Source: Ustulina deusta
Lineage: Eukaryota; Ascomycota; Sordariomycetes; Xylariales; Xylariaceae
Assembly: GCA_023159155.1 (NCBI GenBank)
Contig: JAJNNX010000027.1
Span: forward strand, 434,001 to 498,000
Direction: 5' to 3'
Length of the DNA: 64,000 nt
A model generated the notes under the pieces. It ran no database searches, was not told the origin of the DNA, and was given only the letters and a program-made list of their open reading frames with translations. Positions within the stretch are counted from its first letter, which is position 1. Each line of letters opens with the position of its first letter. Positions 24,684-36,900 of the stretch are shown in pieces. The translations under genes were made by a program, and so were the position numbers.

Positions 24684-26503
24684 TTATAACCGTAGTACTT
24701 GACATCGGCTGCTAATGCCGTCGAATATGCAAGTATCGTCAATAGGGATGTATTGCTTCGTGATAATTTTGATCACTTCCTGTGCTACCATCCCTCCAGT
24801 GAGCGCGGAAATATTGTGAAGTTCGCCGCCTCTGGCTCTCGCGACCTCCTGGGCGGCCTGCCCCATTCTGTCATAACTAGCAGCTTGGGGCACTAACTGG
24901 GTGACCGTATTCATGACTTCATCAGCGGTAGCAGTCGGATTGTGAGCCGTGGCCTTTAGCGCTAGGTAGATGAAGAAATTTGACAAGGGCAGGCTAAAGG
25001 CTCCGCCAGTTTCGATCTTCATCGCTTCCGCTGCTTCGTCATCTGCTTTCTCGGTATCTAGTAAACGCAATCAGAGGAGGGCACTCCGTAATTGAGAAAT
25101 TAACGTACAAAAGATCTGGCCGAGGTCTGACCCCCTTGGCTTTGCATTAATCAATTTGACGAAGCGGGCGTTCTTGCAGAATAAATCCACTTCAGTTTGG
25201 TCAACGTGTTCACCGCGAACACTCCCTCTAACCAACTCAAGCACCTCTCGCGCATCTTTCCGGGCCTTTGCTTTGTATAAACCCTGCAGCTTGACGTAGA
25301 CGCTCGATTGTGCTTTCATATCAGGCAAGGACCCGGGCAGTGGGAGACACCCATGCTTTTGGTAGAAGAGACTGACCGCCCCGGCAATGATCCAGAACGA
25401 TGATTGTCGTTCGACCTATCGCTTCCCGTTTAATTTATTGCAGATTGCTGTACAAGATGGGTCTTACCTCGCTTGAGACTTGGTGATTGAACACCTCCTC
25501 CAATCCGGGCTCCAGCTCTGATACTTTAATGTTTTTGTTTATTGCATCGACAGCTTCCTGGAAGTTTTCTTCGCCACCTTCGGGATTATTGGTCCTCGAA
25601 CCGCTCAACACGAACTTACCAAACTCTTTCTTCTCCTTAGGGGTAGTGGGATTTTTGCCATCGTGCGATTGTCTCCACCGTTCAAGGAAGTGGAGCAAGA
25701 TAGCAACGTATGGCAAATGACCGTGCTCATGATCATCGAGGGTATCTATTCCCTCAACCATCTCATTTGCAAATTCAGACAGCTCTGGCCAGGGCTGCAA
25801 GAGGCGAAGGTCTGTTGTCTTCTCCACTTCAGGGTGGGTGTCAACGATCGGGAAGGTTCCATGCAAGTTGAAGCGAAAGTATGAATAGAACCCCGCGGAG
25901 TGGATGCAGACGACAGGAGTTTGGTGCTGAGTGGCATGAGCCTCGATTGTGGCGAGGTCCTCTTCCCGGATGGGATTTGTATACATGATTAGCGTGAAGG
26001 GGCCCGAACTATTCAAGACGTCTCGGAGGTCCAATTTCTCCTAGCTCACACTGTTAGCATCGACCACGTAGTCTCCTCGGCATTAAATACCTCATTCTTC
26101 GGGTACCACTCGCCCTGGACCTCTGGATTTAGCTCCAGCAGAAGTCTGGTGCAGCACTCCGATCGTGACGTCCCCAGACAGCTCTCGTCGAGGAAGAAGT
26201 TAACGCCCAAGTCAGGCTCGCCAACAATAGCATCATCAGCGATCACGAATCTACCAATGCCTTGTCTGTGTCAGGAATATTCCCTATGGATTGTCTAACG
26301 GGTCCCTCACCTGGGAGCACAAGGTTCTTGAGGGTCTCAACGCCGACCGTACCGGCACCCGAGTTGACCAGCAGGATATTAGCCGACTCCAAGGCGGCCT
26401 GGCCACTAGCAGCCCAGAGCCTGAGCTGTCGATCGTACTTCTTTTCTTTCTCGGTAGGGCCGCGGAGCACCGGCGGCATCTGGTCTATGACAACCTCCGC
26501 CAT
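24684..26503 (-). CDS. ULA1: NEDD8-activating enzyme E1 regulatory subunit
   Basis: Five exons: 26503-26311, 26260-26091, 26040-25468, 25415-25109 and 25057-24684. They splice to 538 aa; all four introns are 50-52 nt. The N terminus reads [16 protein letters not shown], then [20 protein letters not shown] and [10 protein letters not shown], the ThiF/E1 adenylation-type fold of APP-BP1/Ula1. Later blocks [14 protein letters not shown] and TLIMYTNPI and the end ([16 protein letters not shown], then [15 protein letters not shown]) match the family over its full length (human APP-BP1 is 534 aa). Ula1 pairs with Uba3 to activate NEDD8/Rub1 for transfer to cullins, which switches on SCF-type ubiquitin ligases. 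Ula1 has no catalytic cysteine, and none is expected. Confidence 0.95.
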
Positions 26504-27078
26504 GCTGCGTGCAAGCGCGTGACAAGCGAGCCGTGTCCTGCCGAAAGGGAATCAACCAAGAATCAAGGCCTGTGTAAGCGGATGGCAAAAGACAAGAGCG
26601 GTCAAGAACAGTCGATGATGACCTGCCAACCCTCTGTATCCTGGCCAGCTAGCTGACCGAGCTTCTGCCAGACAGATAGATCAATTGAGAATCCACAAGG
26701 GAATGACGTCGCGGGGTGAGGCCTGAAACGGATTAGATAGGTGACTAAGGTAACTGAGGTAACTAGCCGACAGTGTGCTTGCTACCTAACTACCTAACTT
26801 ACCTAAACTGTGAGCACCTACCTCAGCCGTCACCGGTCGAGTACCACTCTGTGCGAGTCCTGTCACCTGGCAATCACCTGGCAGCTCCCGAGGAACTCAA
26901 TGTTCCCACTCTCAGCTTCCCGAGCTTCGCGAATGGTTGTAATACTCAAGTTTATCGATCATTGAACACACTCAAAGCCCCTCTAGCCCATTATACTCTA
27001 GCCCATTATATAGTGTATTGTATAGCGAACTTTATACATATCAGTTTAGCCACCATTGCACTTGAATTCTAAAAGTTT
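26504..27078. promoter_or_regulatory. ULA1 upstream region with TACCTA-type motifs
   Basis: This 575-bp gap lies upstream of ULA1 and downstream of the membrane-protein gene. Around 26750-26830 it holds repeated variants of TACCTA (CTACCTAACTACCTAAC, TTACCTAA, CACCTACCTC). The role is inferred from position only. Confidence 0.4.
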
Positions 27079-27938
27079 TCATGGCATTTCACTTCTGCCC
27101 TCGTGTAGGTTGACCGCCAAAAGCTCAGCCGTGGGGGGAGTGCTGTCCATCTCTGCCCGGCTTGTTGTTGGCGTCGCAGAGTATGCTGTGAACTGATTTC
27201 CTCCGTTGTGCTGACATGCTCCGTCGTAATGATTTATTCCGTTGCTGCCCTCGTGGAAAGGCTGCAATCCTCTCAATGCACTCGCGCCTTTCTTTTTCCT
27301 TAGAATAAACCAAAATAGACCGATGATAATTGCGATTCCGGCAAGTCCGCCAATCACAGCACCCGCGATGGTACCCCCGGGGACGGTATCGCTGGTATTC
27401 GGAGATTCCGTTGAAAAGGAAGGAGGAGGAGGAGAGGATGAAGAAGGATGACTCGTCGTTGGCTCCGTCGTTGCTGTTGTCGCTGTCGTTGCTGACGCTG
27501 ACGCTGACGTCGACGTACTCGAGAATGCTGGGAGTTGGACAGCTAGGATACGCGATTCACTTCAGGCGGGAGAGGGTGCGCGCTTCACTTACTTTGATCG
27601 ACAACGGCAACTGGGACTGCGCCGCCAGGTAGAGCATTGCCCGATATCCCACACCCATCGGTATTGGATATGTTATAGCCAACCTGGCCTTTCTCGCAAC
27701 AGAAGTATCCACCATTGTCGTACATTACCCACGAACTATTCGCACACGACGGTGTCTCGACAAGCGAGCTCGTGCAATTTACATTCGGGGGGCAACATGC
27801 GGTATTGTACTGCGATGGGCAGTTCGACGAAGTCGGACAGCAGGCTCGGTAGGGATTGACTGTTGCTCCGCAGTCAACTTCTTTCGCCAGCAGACACGAG
27901 CCATTCCGGCGAATTGCCCAGCCGAAATCCGTAGCCAT
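27079..27938 (-). CDS. Cys-rich single-pass plasma-membrane/cell-wall protein
   Basis: Two exons, 27938-27593 and 27527-27079, give 264 aa; the intron is 65 nt. The start is set at MATDFGWAIRRNGSC, the usual opening of this fungal family as I recall it; upstream in-frame codons read as untranslated leader. Residues 1-115 form a Cys-rich ectodomain (CCPTSSNCPSQYNTACCP, then GGYFCCEKGQVGYN). A Ser/Thr/Pro-rich stalk follows, likely O-mannosylated, and then one membrane helix (IAGAVIGGLAGIAIIIGLFW) with a basic RKKK stop-transfer signal and a 70-residue cytosolic tail. There is no classical signal peptide, so topology rests on the single helix. The layout resembles WSC/Mid2-like wall sensors but lacks a WSC domain. 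Function unknown. Confidence 0.85.
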
Positions 27939-30900
27939 ACTGGAACAAAAATTAACCCGTTCGCCTAGACGAGAATGAAATCCGAAGTTGACTTCCCACT
28001 TCAACAATATCCGTACAATGGGCTGTGAATTCGGAGGGGATCGGTGTATTTTCCTAACAAACCTACATAGTAGGGAAATATTCTGCTTACTTGACCCTAT
28101 CTGAAAATCCTGGTCATTTGCTACGGCGGTGACACAACAGGAGACCAGCAGACAGTCGGCGGTCGGCGGTCGGCGGTCCTCAGCCAGTGGCGTCTGTAGA
28201 GTGACCGATAGCGCAGCAAAATGGTGATAGAGGCGGGCCTGTGAAACTCGTAATCTTAGACACGAGGAAGAGAACCTCTTCATTTGCGCTATTTTTAAGC
28301 CAAGTTACTAGCGATCATCTCTAGTTGCAAGTGTGAAGATCTCGAAGCCCTGCTTTGTGGAATAACATGAGAAACATTAATCAAGATACTAGATAGGTAC
28401 TGACAAACCCGTTATCCTGACTATTTATGTATTATATATATATATATATATATGGCTCTGTAACGCATTTCCCGATGCCATCAGTCTTCAAAGGTAGAAA
28501 TATTCTCTTCTCACATTGTACGTCCCAAGCACCCGACCGATGTCCCCCTCCAGGACCAAAGGATTTCCTGTGCGTGTCTTTGGCATGAGCGAGGCGCGGA
28601 TATGAACCAGCAGAACCGTAGTTCGGAAGCGAGATTCCTGCTTTCCCTCCCATACTTGAATGTTACCCTCCAAAGGTATTGGGGATATTTGGACCCGGCG
28701 CACCAATAGCGGGCGTCGCGAAGATTCTTCCCTCAGGTGTGTTTCCAGCTGACGGGATCTCTCGAGGAATTTGATGCCGGAATACGTGAAAAACAAAGAG
28801 TTGCTGTTTTCGTGAGGCCTGTGCATTGCAGTGGTTCCTTTACATTCTCGAGAGACGGAAATGGCAAATTTAAGTCTACGAGTATATCCTGAGACGGAAG
28901 GTTGAACGAAGTATGGAATCAATTAGCCTCGTTCTTGAAAGTATTAAATCGGCTCTGGCGTGAATTGTGAATGGTTGGGACAATTATCATATCTATATTG
29001 AAGCACACTTCGAGTTTGGGTGTAGGGTTCGTTCTACCTGATATCGTGCATTATGACATCTGATCATCAGCAGATGATCTGTGTTCCCAAGCAACGCGTG
29101 GTTTGGAATGCAGAATAAGTGTCGAACAAATTTAGAACTATTCCGTCTCGTGTGAATTCTTGTGTAGGTGTTACTAATGAATGTTTGGATGCATTAAAGC
29201 AAGGTGGTTTTGGACTAACGGATTGCTCAAGCTCGCCCTTCACTTTTCGAAGTAGTGGTTAGTGATGAGAACTGGAGTTACACAGCCGTGACACCATCTG
29301 ATTCAGAATGAGTCTGTGAAGAGCCCTGGTCCTATTACTGCAGACGACAATATCTGTAAGCACAGAGCGCAAGAAATGCAGCGTCGTTCTTCGATTCCTG
29401 GGAAATATAACTGCAAGATGGGACCGGACTATCGAAAGAGTTGACTATGACAGCCAATGCCCAAATAGTCGTTCCTCCTCCAAACGCTAGGGCCCAAGAG
29501 ATATAGATGGGCCAGGCAATGGAATGCTAGTGAAAGTGAGACCCAGGGCGCTTAAATATATATAAGCACCGCGTGGCTTCAGTCGCGGACGCACATGTCC
29601 GGTTTCGTTCTTATTTCCTGATTCAAGCGCAGATAGTAGGGCTTCATTAGCGATATCGCTAGAGGATAATAACACATCATTTCTCAACCTATTAGTACCG
29701 GTGGCATCCGAGGGTAGGTAGTCTGTCTCTTGGACACTAGAGTTGCCGAGACTTGGTTTGACGTGACAGAGAAATAGAGTAACATTCTTAATTGATGATG
29801 GGATATAATAGGCCGGAGGGGGCCACAGAGTCTTATTTTATGTGAACCTGAACAACCCCAGCTGCGGAAGTAACGTTTGGCACAGCGTTTCGTTTCCTAG
29901 AGAGCCTATACGTCTGAGGGAATGGCTCTGGCATGAAAAGACTTCCAGAGATGTATGTATCTAGGTTGATCTAGTGTTTGTTAGTAGCTTTGCACATTAT
30001 ATCATATATGGCACCTTGAAATAACTGCCTTGAAGCTACTGCCATCACGGAGTAAGTCATAGCTGAGAGTGTGAAGTGAATAGTGATCATTGTAGAGGTC
30101 CGGCTCTGATAACCAGGACACTATTACGAGGAGTGCTTTGATGAATATTTTTCGGTTGATTGAAACTAGCTGCATCCGTGGTTGTGACGACATAAGCTTC
30201 TGTAGACCCTGGCATCAACAACTAGACGGGATGTGACGTAGGAGACGGGCGAGAGAGTAAATCAAGCGTGGTAGTTGGCCATTGATAAACCACCGTCTCG
30301 TGGTTCTCCTATTTCGGTTGAGTCGGTTAGGTTAGAGTTAATGGGTGAGTGAGTGATGGCCAGCACAGCTTGTCAGGTACTCATATATCATCATGTCTAT
30401 CATCTACACGCATATTCAAGACCGAAATACCCGTTCTTCCTAGGCTAAGAGGGGCATCCTAGGACATATGTGATAATCGATATTGGGTAGGACACCATCC
30501 CTATTTCTCAATAGTCCGGCAGACCGACTCCTAGTAGCTAGTCGAAGTATCCGTGTATCATGATTCCTTAGGCTAGTTGTAGCCGGCCTTAAGGGCCCTT
30601 ATGTGGCATTCTGGTGGAACCCGAGATCTGTTAGGAGACCCTATTATATCGGCCGAAAACCCCGCGTTGGACGCTTTTTGAGGTTTTGATCCCACCTAGG
30701 TACGGCATTGGATTATTCGCTCCCGGCCGTGTTTCGATGACGGCATCTGGGAAATGGGTCGGTAAATTGGTGATACAGTACACACGGCCGTATAACATTG
30801 GTAAGGGAGGATCGAGTAGAGACCATGAGCTATGGTGCCATGTATGACGAAGTCCAACAGACTTGGTTGGAGCGGCCTTTGGGTGTCTGCCATGGGCATC

Positions 30901-31976
30901 GTGAGACATTCCATACCTTACATATGTATATAGAATTCGTGTCCGAAGGTTGACGTGCAACCTCTCATTCGTACGTATTCTCGTAAAAGCTTCGGTTGTA
31001 TTGTCTTAGAACTGAGTGAAGACTACCTACATTATAAAATTGTTTAGACGAGCCGCTGTAGAAATACAGGAAGTATCAGGTGTCTTGTGGACTCTTAGCC
31101 CTTGTTGGATGAACTTCCTAGCTGATGTTTTATGTGTTTCAAAGAAGAGGGCTAGGATAGGTGTTAGAAGCGTGATTAGGATAAGGTAGCATGATACATC
31201 ATGTGAATTTATTTCATATTATCGGCGTTGTGCAAAGAGAGGTTGGCTACTATCTTGTTTCCAGAGGGATTGTCTGTTTACGTATTGTTTCGGCTGCCAA
31301 TGCGATAGTGTTGCGTAAGACCTAGTAAAGTGCATTCATTGAAAACTAAATAGTCTCAAGTTTGTTGCGCCGTTCCACGGAAAACGTTGATGGGTGCTCA
31401 GTAGGCGAGTATCATGTCGTATGACAACCAATTCATATATAAAACCTTGTGATCACATCGTTGGGTGGATGATGATTCTGGTTTAGCTTGACTCCGATAT
31501 GTCCGGTAGGCGGGATCGGGCAGAAATTGGGTAAGCGAATGCGAGGACAAGTGGAGGACAGGAGGATGCCGGTCTAATGGACGAGCCGAGGATTGGCTGC
31601 CTCGCATCTGCGGCAACTCAAGTTGGTCCGTTTCTATGCACGCGTTACCAACACCATGTTGTTGCTTTACTATGATGCCGAGAACTGTTTTTTAGCGTTG
31701 CGATATTTTAAGGCGCTAGAGGAAATGGAGGCTTCGCACTCGCATACCCTTCGCTCGTCATCTCTTTGAGTAATATAATGCGGTATCGTTGAATTTGCCC
31801 GACCGCTTCAGATATAAATGTGTCTTGCTACCGAGCCACCTAGACCATGCATCTACGATCTAACCCACTTGTAAGACATGTGACACTGTGCCACGCTTCT
31901 CCGAAAGATATCGCTTCTTGCCTCACCATTTTCGAAGCCAGCAACCTATGTTATTTTCTTTCTTTGTATTGGAAAA
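27939..31976. other. 4-kb spacer, no supported gene
   Basis: Divergent spacer between the minus-strand membrane-protein gene and the plus-strand MFS gene. It contains a TA microsatellite (28433-28453). A 144-codon minus-strand frame at 28488-28922 has no recognised family. Nothing else supported. Confidence 0.45.
28433..28453. repeat. (TA)n microsatellite
   Basis: About ten uninterrupted TA units. Confidence 0.9.
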
Positions 31977-34018
31977 ATGACCGCAGAATCCAGCGAGAAG
32001 GACAGAGGGGACGATCCGGCTTTGGGCTCCAACTCGTCGAGCCTCTACAATCAGCATCGGCATGAAGAAATTCCCTCGGTGCGTCTAGCGCTTCTCAGTC
32101 TCGGGTTAGTTATGCTGTTGAGCTTATGTGGTCTGATATTGATGCATGTCTAGCCTTTCCACCGGGCTTTTTCTTAGCTTTCTAGACAGTTCGATTGTGG
32201 CAACGAGTCTCTTCACTATTGGCACCGAGTTTGACTGCATAGAGGGAGTAAATTGGGTCGCATTGGCCTATACGCTGTCGTATCTAGGATGCGCGGTCTT
32301 CGTCGCTCGGATTTCGGATGTGATTGGGCGACGCAATGCCTTCTTAATATCCTATACAATCTTTATAGCCTTCTCGCTCGGGTGCGGGTTTGCGCAAAAC
32401 TTGCAACAACTCATTGCATTCCGAGCAATTCAGGGGCTTGGCGGTTCAGGTGTGCCATCTTTCAAAAAAAAGCTTTGATGGAGACCTCACTGACTGCCTG
32501 ACCTGCTTAGGCCTATACTCCATAACCAGTACGCATTCTAGAGTCATTTATTCCCCGTCTAGGCAAAAAGTTTGCTTCAAGGTGCTCTTGCTTGTTCCCA
32601 AAAGCCTCAACAATATGTCAAGCCTTCACTCTAAGCGGCGATTTTTAACAACTAGATTCTTGTAGTGATCATCCTCCCAGAAATCGCGCCTCCACGGCTC
32701 CTGCAAGCTCTTGCTGCCGTTATTGGAATCATTATAACCCTGTCCAGTGTTTTGGGTCCCGTCCTTGGTGGGATTCTCACGCATTACGCGAGCTGGCGTT
32801 GGATTTTCTGGATTAAGTGAGTTTACACAGCAAAGCGAGGAACGACAACTCACACAACATACTAAGAGATTATAAGTGGACCTATCGGTGCAGCCTCGTT
32901 TCTATTATTTTTTATGACATGGCCGAAGCCTAAGTATCTGCCCAACCTTGAAAGGCGATCGTGGAGGGAGCTGGACTATTTCGGATCCTCCCTGCTTATT
33001 GCGGCAGCTGTGCTCATTGTATTCCCGTTCCAGAATGCCGGCAGTGCTACTGACCAGTGGGGGCAAGCGATTTTCCTGGCACCGCTCATCGTCGGGTTGA
33101 TTGCGTTTTTAGGAGTATTCGCTTGGTCTCTCTTTGTAGACAGGCGGTGGGGAGACAAAATCGCCGCAGCACTTCCCATGAGCCTTCTTCGTGATCGGGT
33201 ATACGCCTCGGCTGTTTTGAATACCATGTTCCTGGGGTTTCCTTACATCCTTATCATTTATGCCTTTCCACTTCGGTGTCAGGTTGTCAACGGAAGAGAT
33301 GCCTTGCTAGCCGGCATTATGCTACTGCCTATGCTAGGATCTAGCGCTGTAGGTTCTACCATATCAGGTAAGGTCAATGGGAAGGAAGACCGTAGCTGTG
33401 AGACGCTGGTTGTAGCCACAAGCTTCATGGTTCTAGGTTGCGGGCTTCTCACGACAGTTTCTGGCTCGGTAGGTCTCGAGCCCAAAGCTCTAGGTTTTTT
33501 GGTATTCGTTGGCCTTGGTTTTGGCCTGTCGGTATCAACAACGACTATGCTTGCAGCATTGCGATCATCCATAAGGGACCATGGTGAGCCCCCAGCCCGC
33601 CGATAATAGCAAAGTGGTGAAGGCTAACAGACCGTCAGCTCCTGCCCAGGGCATTGTAGCTCAGGTGCGAGTTTTCGGAGGTAGTCTGGGCATTGCGGCG
33701 TCTTCGGCAATCTTAGGGGTGTCACTGCACACCCAAGTAGGTGGATCTGTCACGTCACAACAGATCGCCTCGGTTGAGGGCGACGGCGCTAACCTGGCCC
33801 CAAGCGAGCTTGCTGCGATTAGGAGAGCGTATGCTGACGCATTCCGTGAAGACATGCGGGTGTGCACGATCATCGCAGGCGTTGCCCTTCTCTGGGCTTT
33901 GGGGACATATAGTCGCAAGCGGCTCAGCCGCACTGGACGACGAGAGCAGCAGGTTAGACAAGAGATTGAACGAAGAAAGGTTGTCGCGGCCGGTGAGGGT
34001 CCGCAACAAGAGATGTAA
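31977..34018 (+). CDS. MFS drug:H+ antiporter, DHA2 (14-helix) type
   Basis: Six exons: 31977-32104, 32154-32449, 32511-32528, 32666-32816, 32877-33583 and 33639-34018. They give 559 aa with matching phases. Exon 3 is an 18-nt microexon coding GLYSIT across the conserved QGLGGSG-to-LPEIAPP region. Visible family motifs are LDSSIVATSLFTIG in helix 1, an A-type loop (RISDVIGRRNAF), and antiporter motif C (SSVLGPVLGGILTHYASWRW) followed by WIFWINGPIG. Many hydrophobic segments follow, and the tail is basic and cytosolic. DHA2 carriers export drugs or secondary metabolites across the plasma membrane using the proton gradient. No biosynthetic cluster sits next to it, so the substrate is unknown. 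Confidence 0.9.
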
Positions 34019-35191
34019 AAAACTAGTATGAACTGGGTGTGGCGTTAATCTAAAGGTGAATTGCATCTTTGGGCATGCATTGTTTGGAGTTCAGGTATTC
34101 TCGCGATATATCTCGAAAGGTGTGTGTGTGCCTGCGCTGGTCTTTCCTATGGATAGGTCTCGTGTATTTAGCGAAGGAGATGCTCATGAGTCATGAAGGC
34201 GGAAGAGAATGCAACTAATCCATGCATCAACGCGATCAACATGAAAACCATTGCGTCTGAGAATGCCTCAAACTTCTAGGTCCCGCAGGATTTAGGATCT
34301 GGACTGCCCTTGCTACCAGGTAGGTTAGGTCGGACGGATAGGCACAGAAGACCTTAACCTAGGCAGGTTAGGCAATGTTCGTTGGTCCAGCCGACGGAAG
34401 ATAGACTGCCGTTCCAAATACAAGGTAATCTACCTCCATACCTAAGCACTCAAAAAGCCTGGGTAGATGGTGCTTATTTGGGTAGGTCAAGATCTGCAAA
34501 GAACCAAGTTAGAAGCACGTAGACAGGGAGGTAGGTAGATATATTGGATTGGGGAGAGGTTGCAGGTGCCGGTTCTATAAATAGTGGTTCTGGGGCTATC
34601 AGAAGCTGCTATCAATTCGTCACAGGGGACCTGGCAGATGCTGCAGGAGATAGGTGCCTAGGGTAAAGGCTGAAACGCGACGGGTCGTCATCAGTGGACC
34701 CAAGCGAGGGAGCTGTGGCTTGTATTATGGGGTCCTACAGGTATGCCAAGAGCCCAAACTGGCCTGAACTTCAAGGTCAATTCAACGAATCGTTACCTCT
34801 GCATCCCGGCCAAGATAGACAGCGATCGTCCGAACTCCATGAATACCACAACACCTTTTTGTCCTCTGCATCTTTTGCGCTACCGTAATCACGGCCACGT
34901 TCCGACGACATCTTCACTCCGCACCACCTCGAAACTTGACTAAACCCGTAGGCCGCTTTAGTTGACTACCGATTTGCTTTGAATTGTCGATGACGGCTTG
35001 TTGAACCGCAAAGGGGCCAGGTCTCTCCTGATAGGTGGCTTCCGGCGCGTGTGTCTCTTGTCGTCGTCAGTCTCGTCAGCTTTTGGAGGCCATCTCCTCG
35101 TCTCTACCACTGCGCATCAGCTGTCCGCCCCGTTCGAATTGTATCGATGTCGATGCTTCCCTCATATGCCGCCCGCGCAAACTCTAAAGTG
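34019..35191. promoter_or_regulatory. spacer upstream of ANP1 rich in TACCTA/TAGGTA
   Basis: Between about 34310 and 34560 there are at least eight TACCT/AGGTA words (GGTAGGTTAGGT, CCTAGGCAGGTTAGG, CTACCTCCATACCTAAG, GGTAGGTAGATA). The region right of 34700 may include the ANP1 leader; the open frames there show no family features. The promoter role is inferred from position. Confidence 0.45.
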
Positions 35192-36900
35192 ATGTCCCGG
35201 CATCACCCCGGAGTTTCTAATGGCTATCCGCGCGATGAGAATGCCTTCGACTTCGCTCCTCACAGGTGACCACTCATGCTTCAAGCATCCTTGGATTTGT
35301 CAGGCGCTGACGCGGATAACATGTCTAGTTTTCTCCCCCGCTCGAATCCCGCGACACGGCGTCGAAAGAAGTTGATGATGAGACTGGGCATAATCATTGC
35401 GGGGACACTTCTCTTTGGGCTCTTTATTTGGCCTGGGGACTTTTCCATAGCGTCCGTATTCTCGCTCGGTTTAGTCGGCTCGACGGCTGAAATCCTCATG
35501 GATACTGTTCGCTACTACGACCTCTCCAATGTCCAAGGGACCGCCCGTGGCTGGGAAAGAGAGGAGCGCATACTACTTTGTGTCCCCTTAAGAGATGCTG
35601 AACCACATCTACCAATGATGTTTTCGCATCTTCGCAATCTTACCTATCCGCACCACCTAATGGACCTCGCCTTTCTAGTATCCGACTCGAAAGACAGGAC
35701 GCTGGAGCTTCTTGTCGAGATGTTAGAGGAGCTCCAAGCCCATGAGGATCCCAAACAACCATATGGCGAGATATCCATCATCGAGAAGGACTTTGGTCAG
35801 AAGGTTAATCAGGACGTCGAGAGTCGCCATGGATTCGCTGCTCAAGCAAGCCGTCGAAAGCTTATGGCGCAGGCACGAAATTGGCTGTTGAGCGCCACTC
35901 TGCGCCCATATCACTCGTGGGTGTATTGGAGGGACGTCGACGTTGAAACGGCGCCGTTCACTATTGTTGAGGATCTTATGCGTCATAATAAAGACGTTAT
36001 CGTCCCTAGTAAGCAAGCCCAATGATGTGTTCCCCCTAACCTGAACTGACTTTGCTTGTAGATGTGTGGCGACCGCTTCCCGATTGGCTTGGCGGAGAGC
36101 AACCATATGATCTAAACTCTTGGCAAGAATCAGACACTGCATTGGCTCTTGCTGAAACTCTCGACGAAGATGCCGTCATTGTGGAAGGTTACGCCGAGTA
36201 TGCTACTTGGCGCCCTCACTTGGCGTACCTGCGCGATCCATATGGCGATCCGGATATGGAGATGGAGATCGATGGAGTAGGGGGCGTGAGCATTTTGGCT
36301 AAGGCACGAGTCTTTAGATCTGGTGTACACTTCCCAGCTTTCAGCTTTGAGAAGCACGCAGAGACTGAAGGGTTCGGCAAGGTAGGAGTCAGGGATTACC
36401 CTAAAATCTGGTTGATTGCTAATATAGTTGATAGATGGCTAAGCGCATGCAATTTTCTGTTGTCGGCCTTCCCCACTATACGATATGGCATCTATACGAG
36501 CCAAGTGTTGACGATATAAAACATATGGAGGTATATTTGACTGTTTCTTGGGGTCTACGCCTGTGTGCTAATATGACACTAGGAAATGGAGAAAGAGCGA
36601 CTTGCCAAGGAAGCCGAAGAACAGGAAAAGGCTGAGAAAGAAAAGAAGCTCAAGGAGAAGTTCATTGATACAAATAGCCAGTGGGAGAAAGACAAATCCG
36701 AGATTCAAAACATCGCGAAACAGGCTTCCGCGGACCAAAAGTCGGGATCGAAGAAGAATAGCAAGCCCAAGGGTGACGAGGACTCATCAGCAGAGTCTCA
36801 AGGAGAAAGAAGGCAAAGACCGAAGAAAGCGGACGCCGAGGATGGCTCCAAGGTCGTAGACGCGAAGAAAAAGAGCAACCCAGCCAAAGAAGAGTCGTAG
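35192..36900 (+). CDS. ANP1: mannan polymerase II subunit, glycosyltransferase family 62
   Basis: Five exons: 35192-35265, 35329-36008, 36062-36381, 36435-36530 and 36583-36900, giving 495 aa (yeast Anp1 is 500). The start MSRHHPGVSN joins in frame to SFLPRSNPATRRRKK; an ATG at 35321 would be an alternative if intron 1 is not removed. A type II anchor (LGIIIAGTLLFGLFIW) follows. The luminal GT62 domain has LLCVPLRDAEPHL, LAFLVSDSKDRT, WVYWRDVDVETAP (the metal-binding DxD) and GGVSILAKARVF. The tail is a long charged Lys/Glu helix (MEKERLAKEAEEQEKAEKEK) longer than needed for catalysis. Anp1 works with Mnn9 in the cis-Golgi to extend the alpha-1,6-mannose backbone of N-glycans, so it is needed for wall mannoprotein. 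The VAN1/MNN9 paralogues are the alternatives; the extended charged tail favours ANP1. Confidence 0.9.

Noticed and set aside
35276..35331. ANP1 starting at ATG 35276 or 35321 in the long open frame.
   Set aside because: The upstream exon 35192-35265 joins in phase through good splice sites (CACAG/GTGACC, GATAAC, CTAG) and gives a continuous N terminus. Kept only as an alternative.
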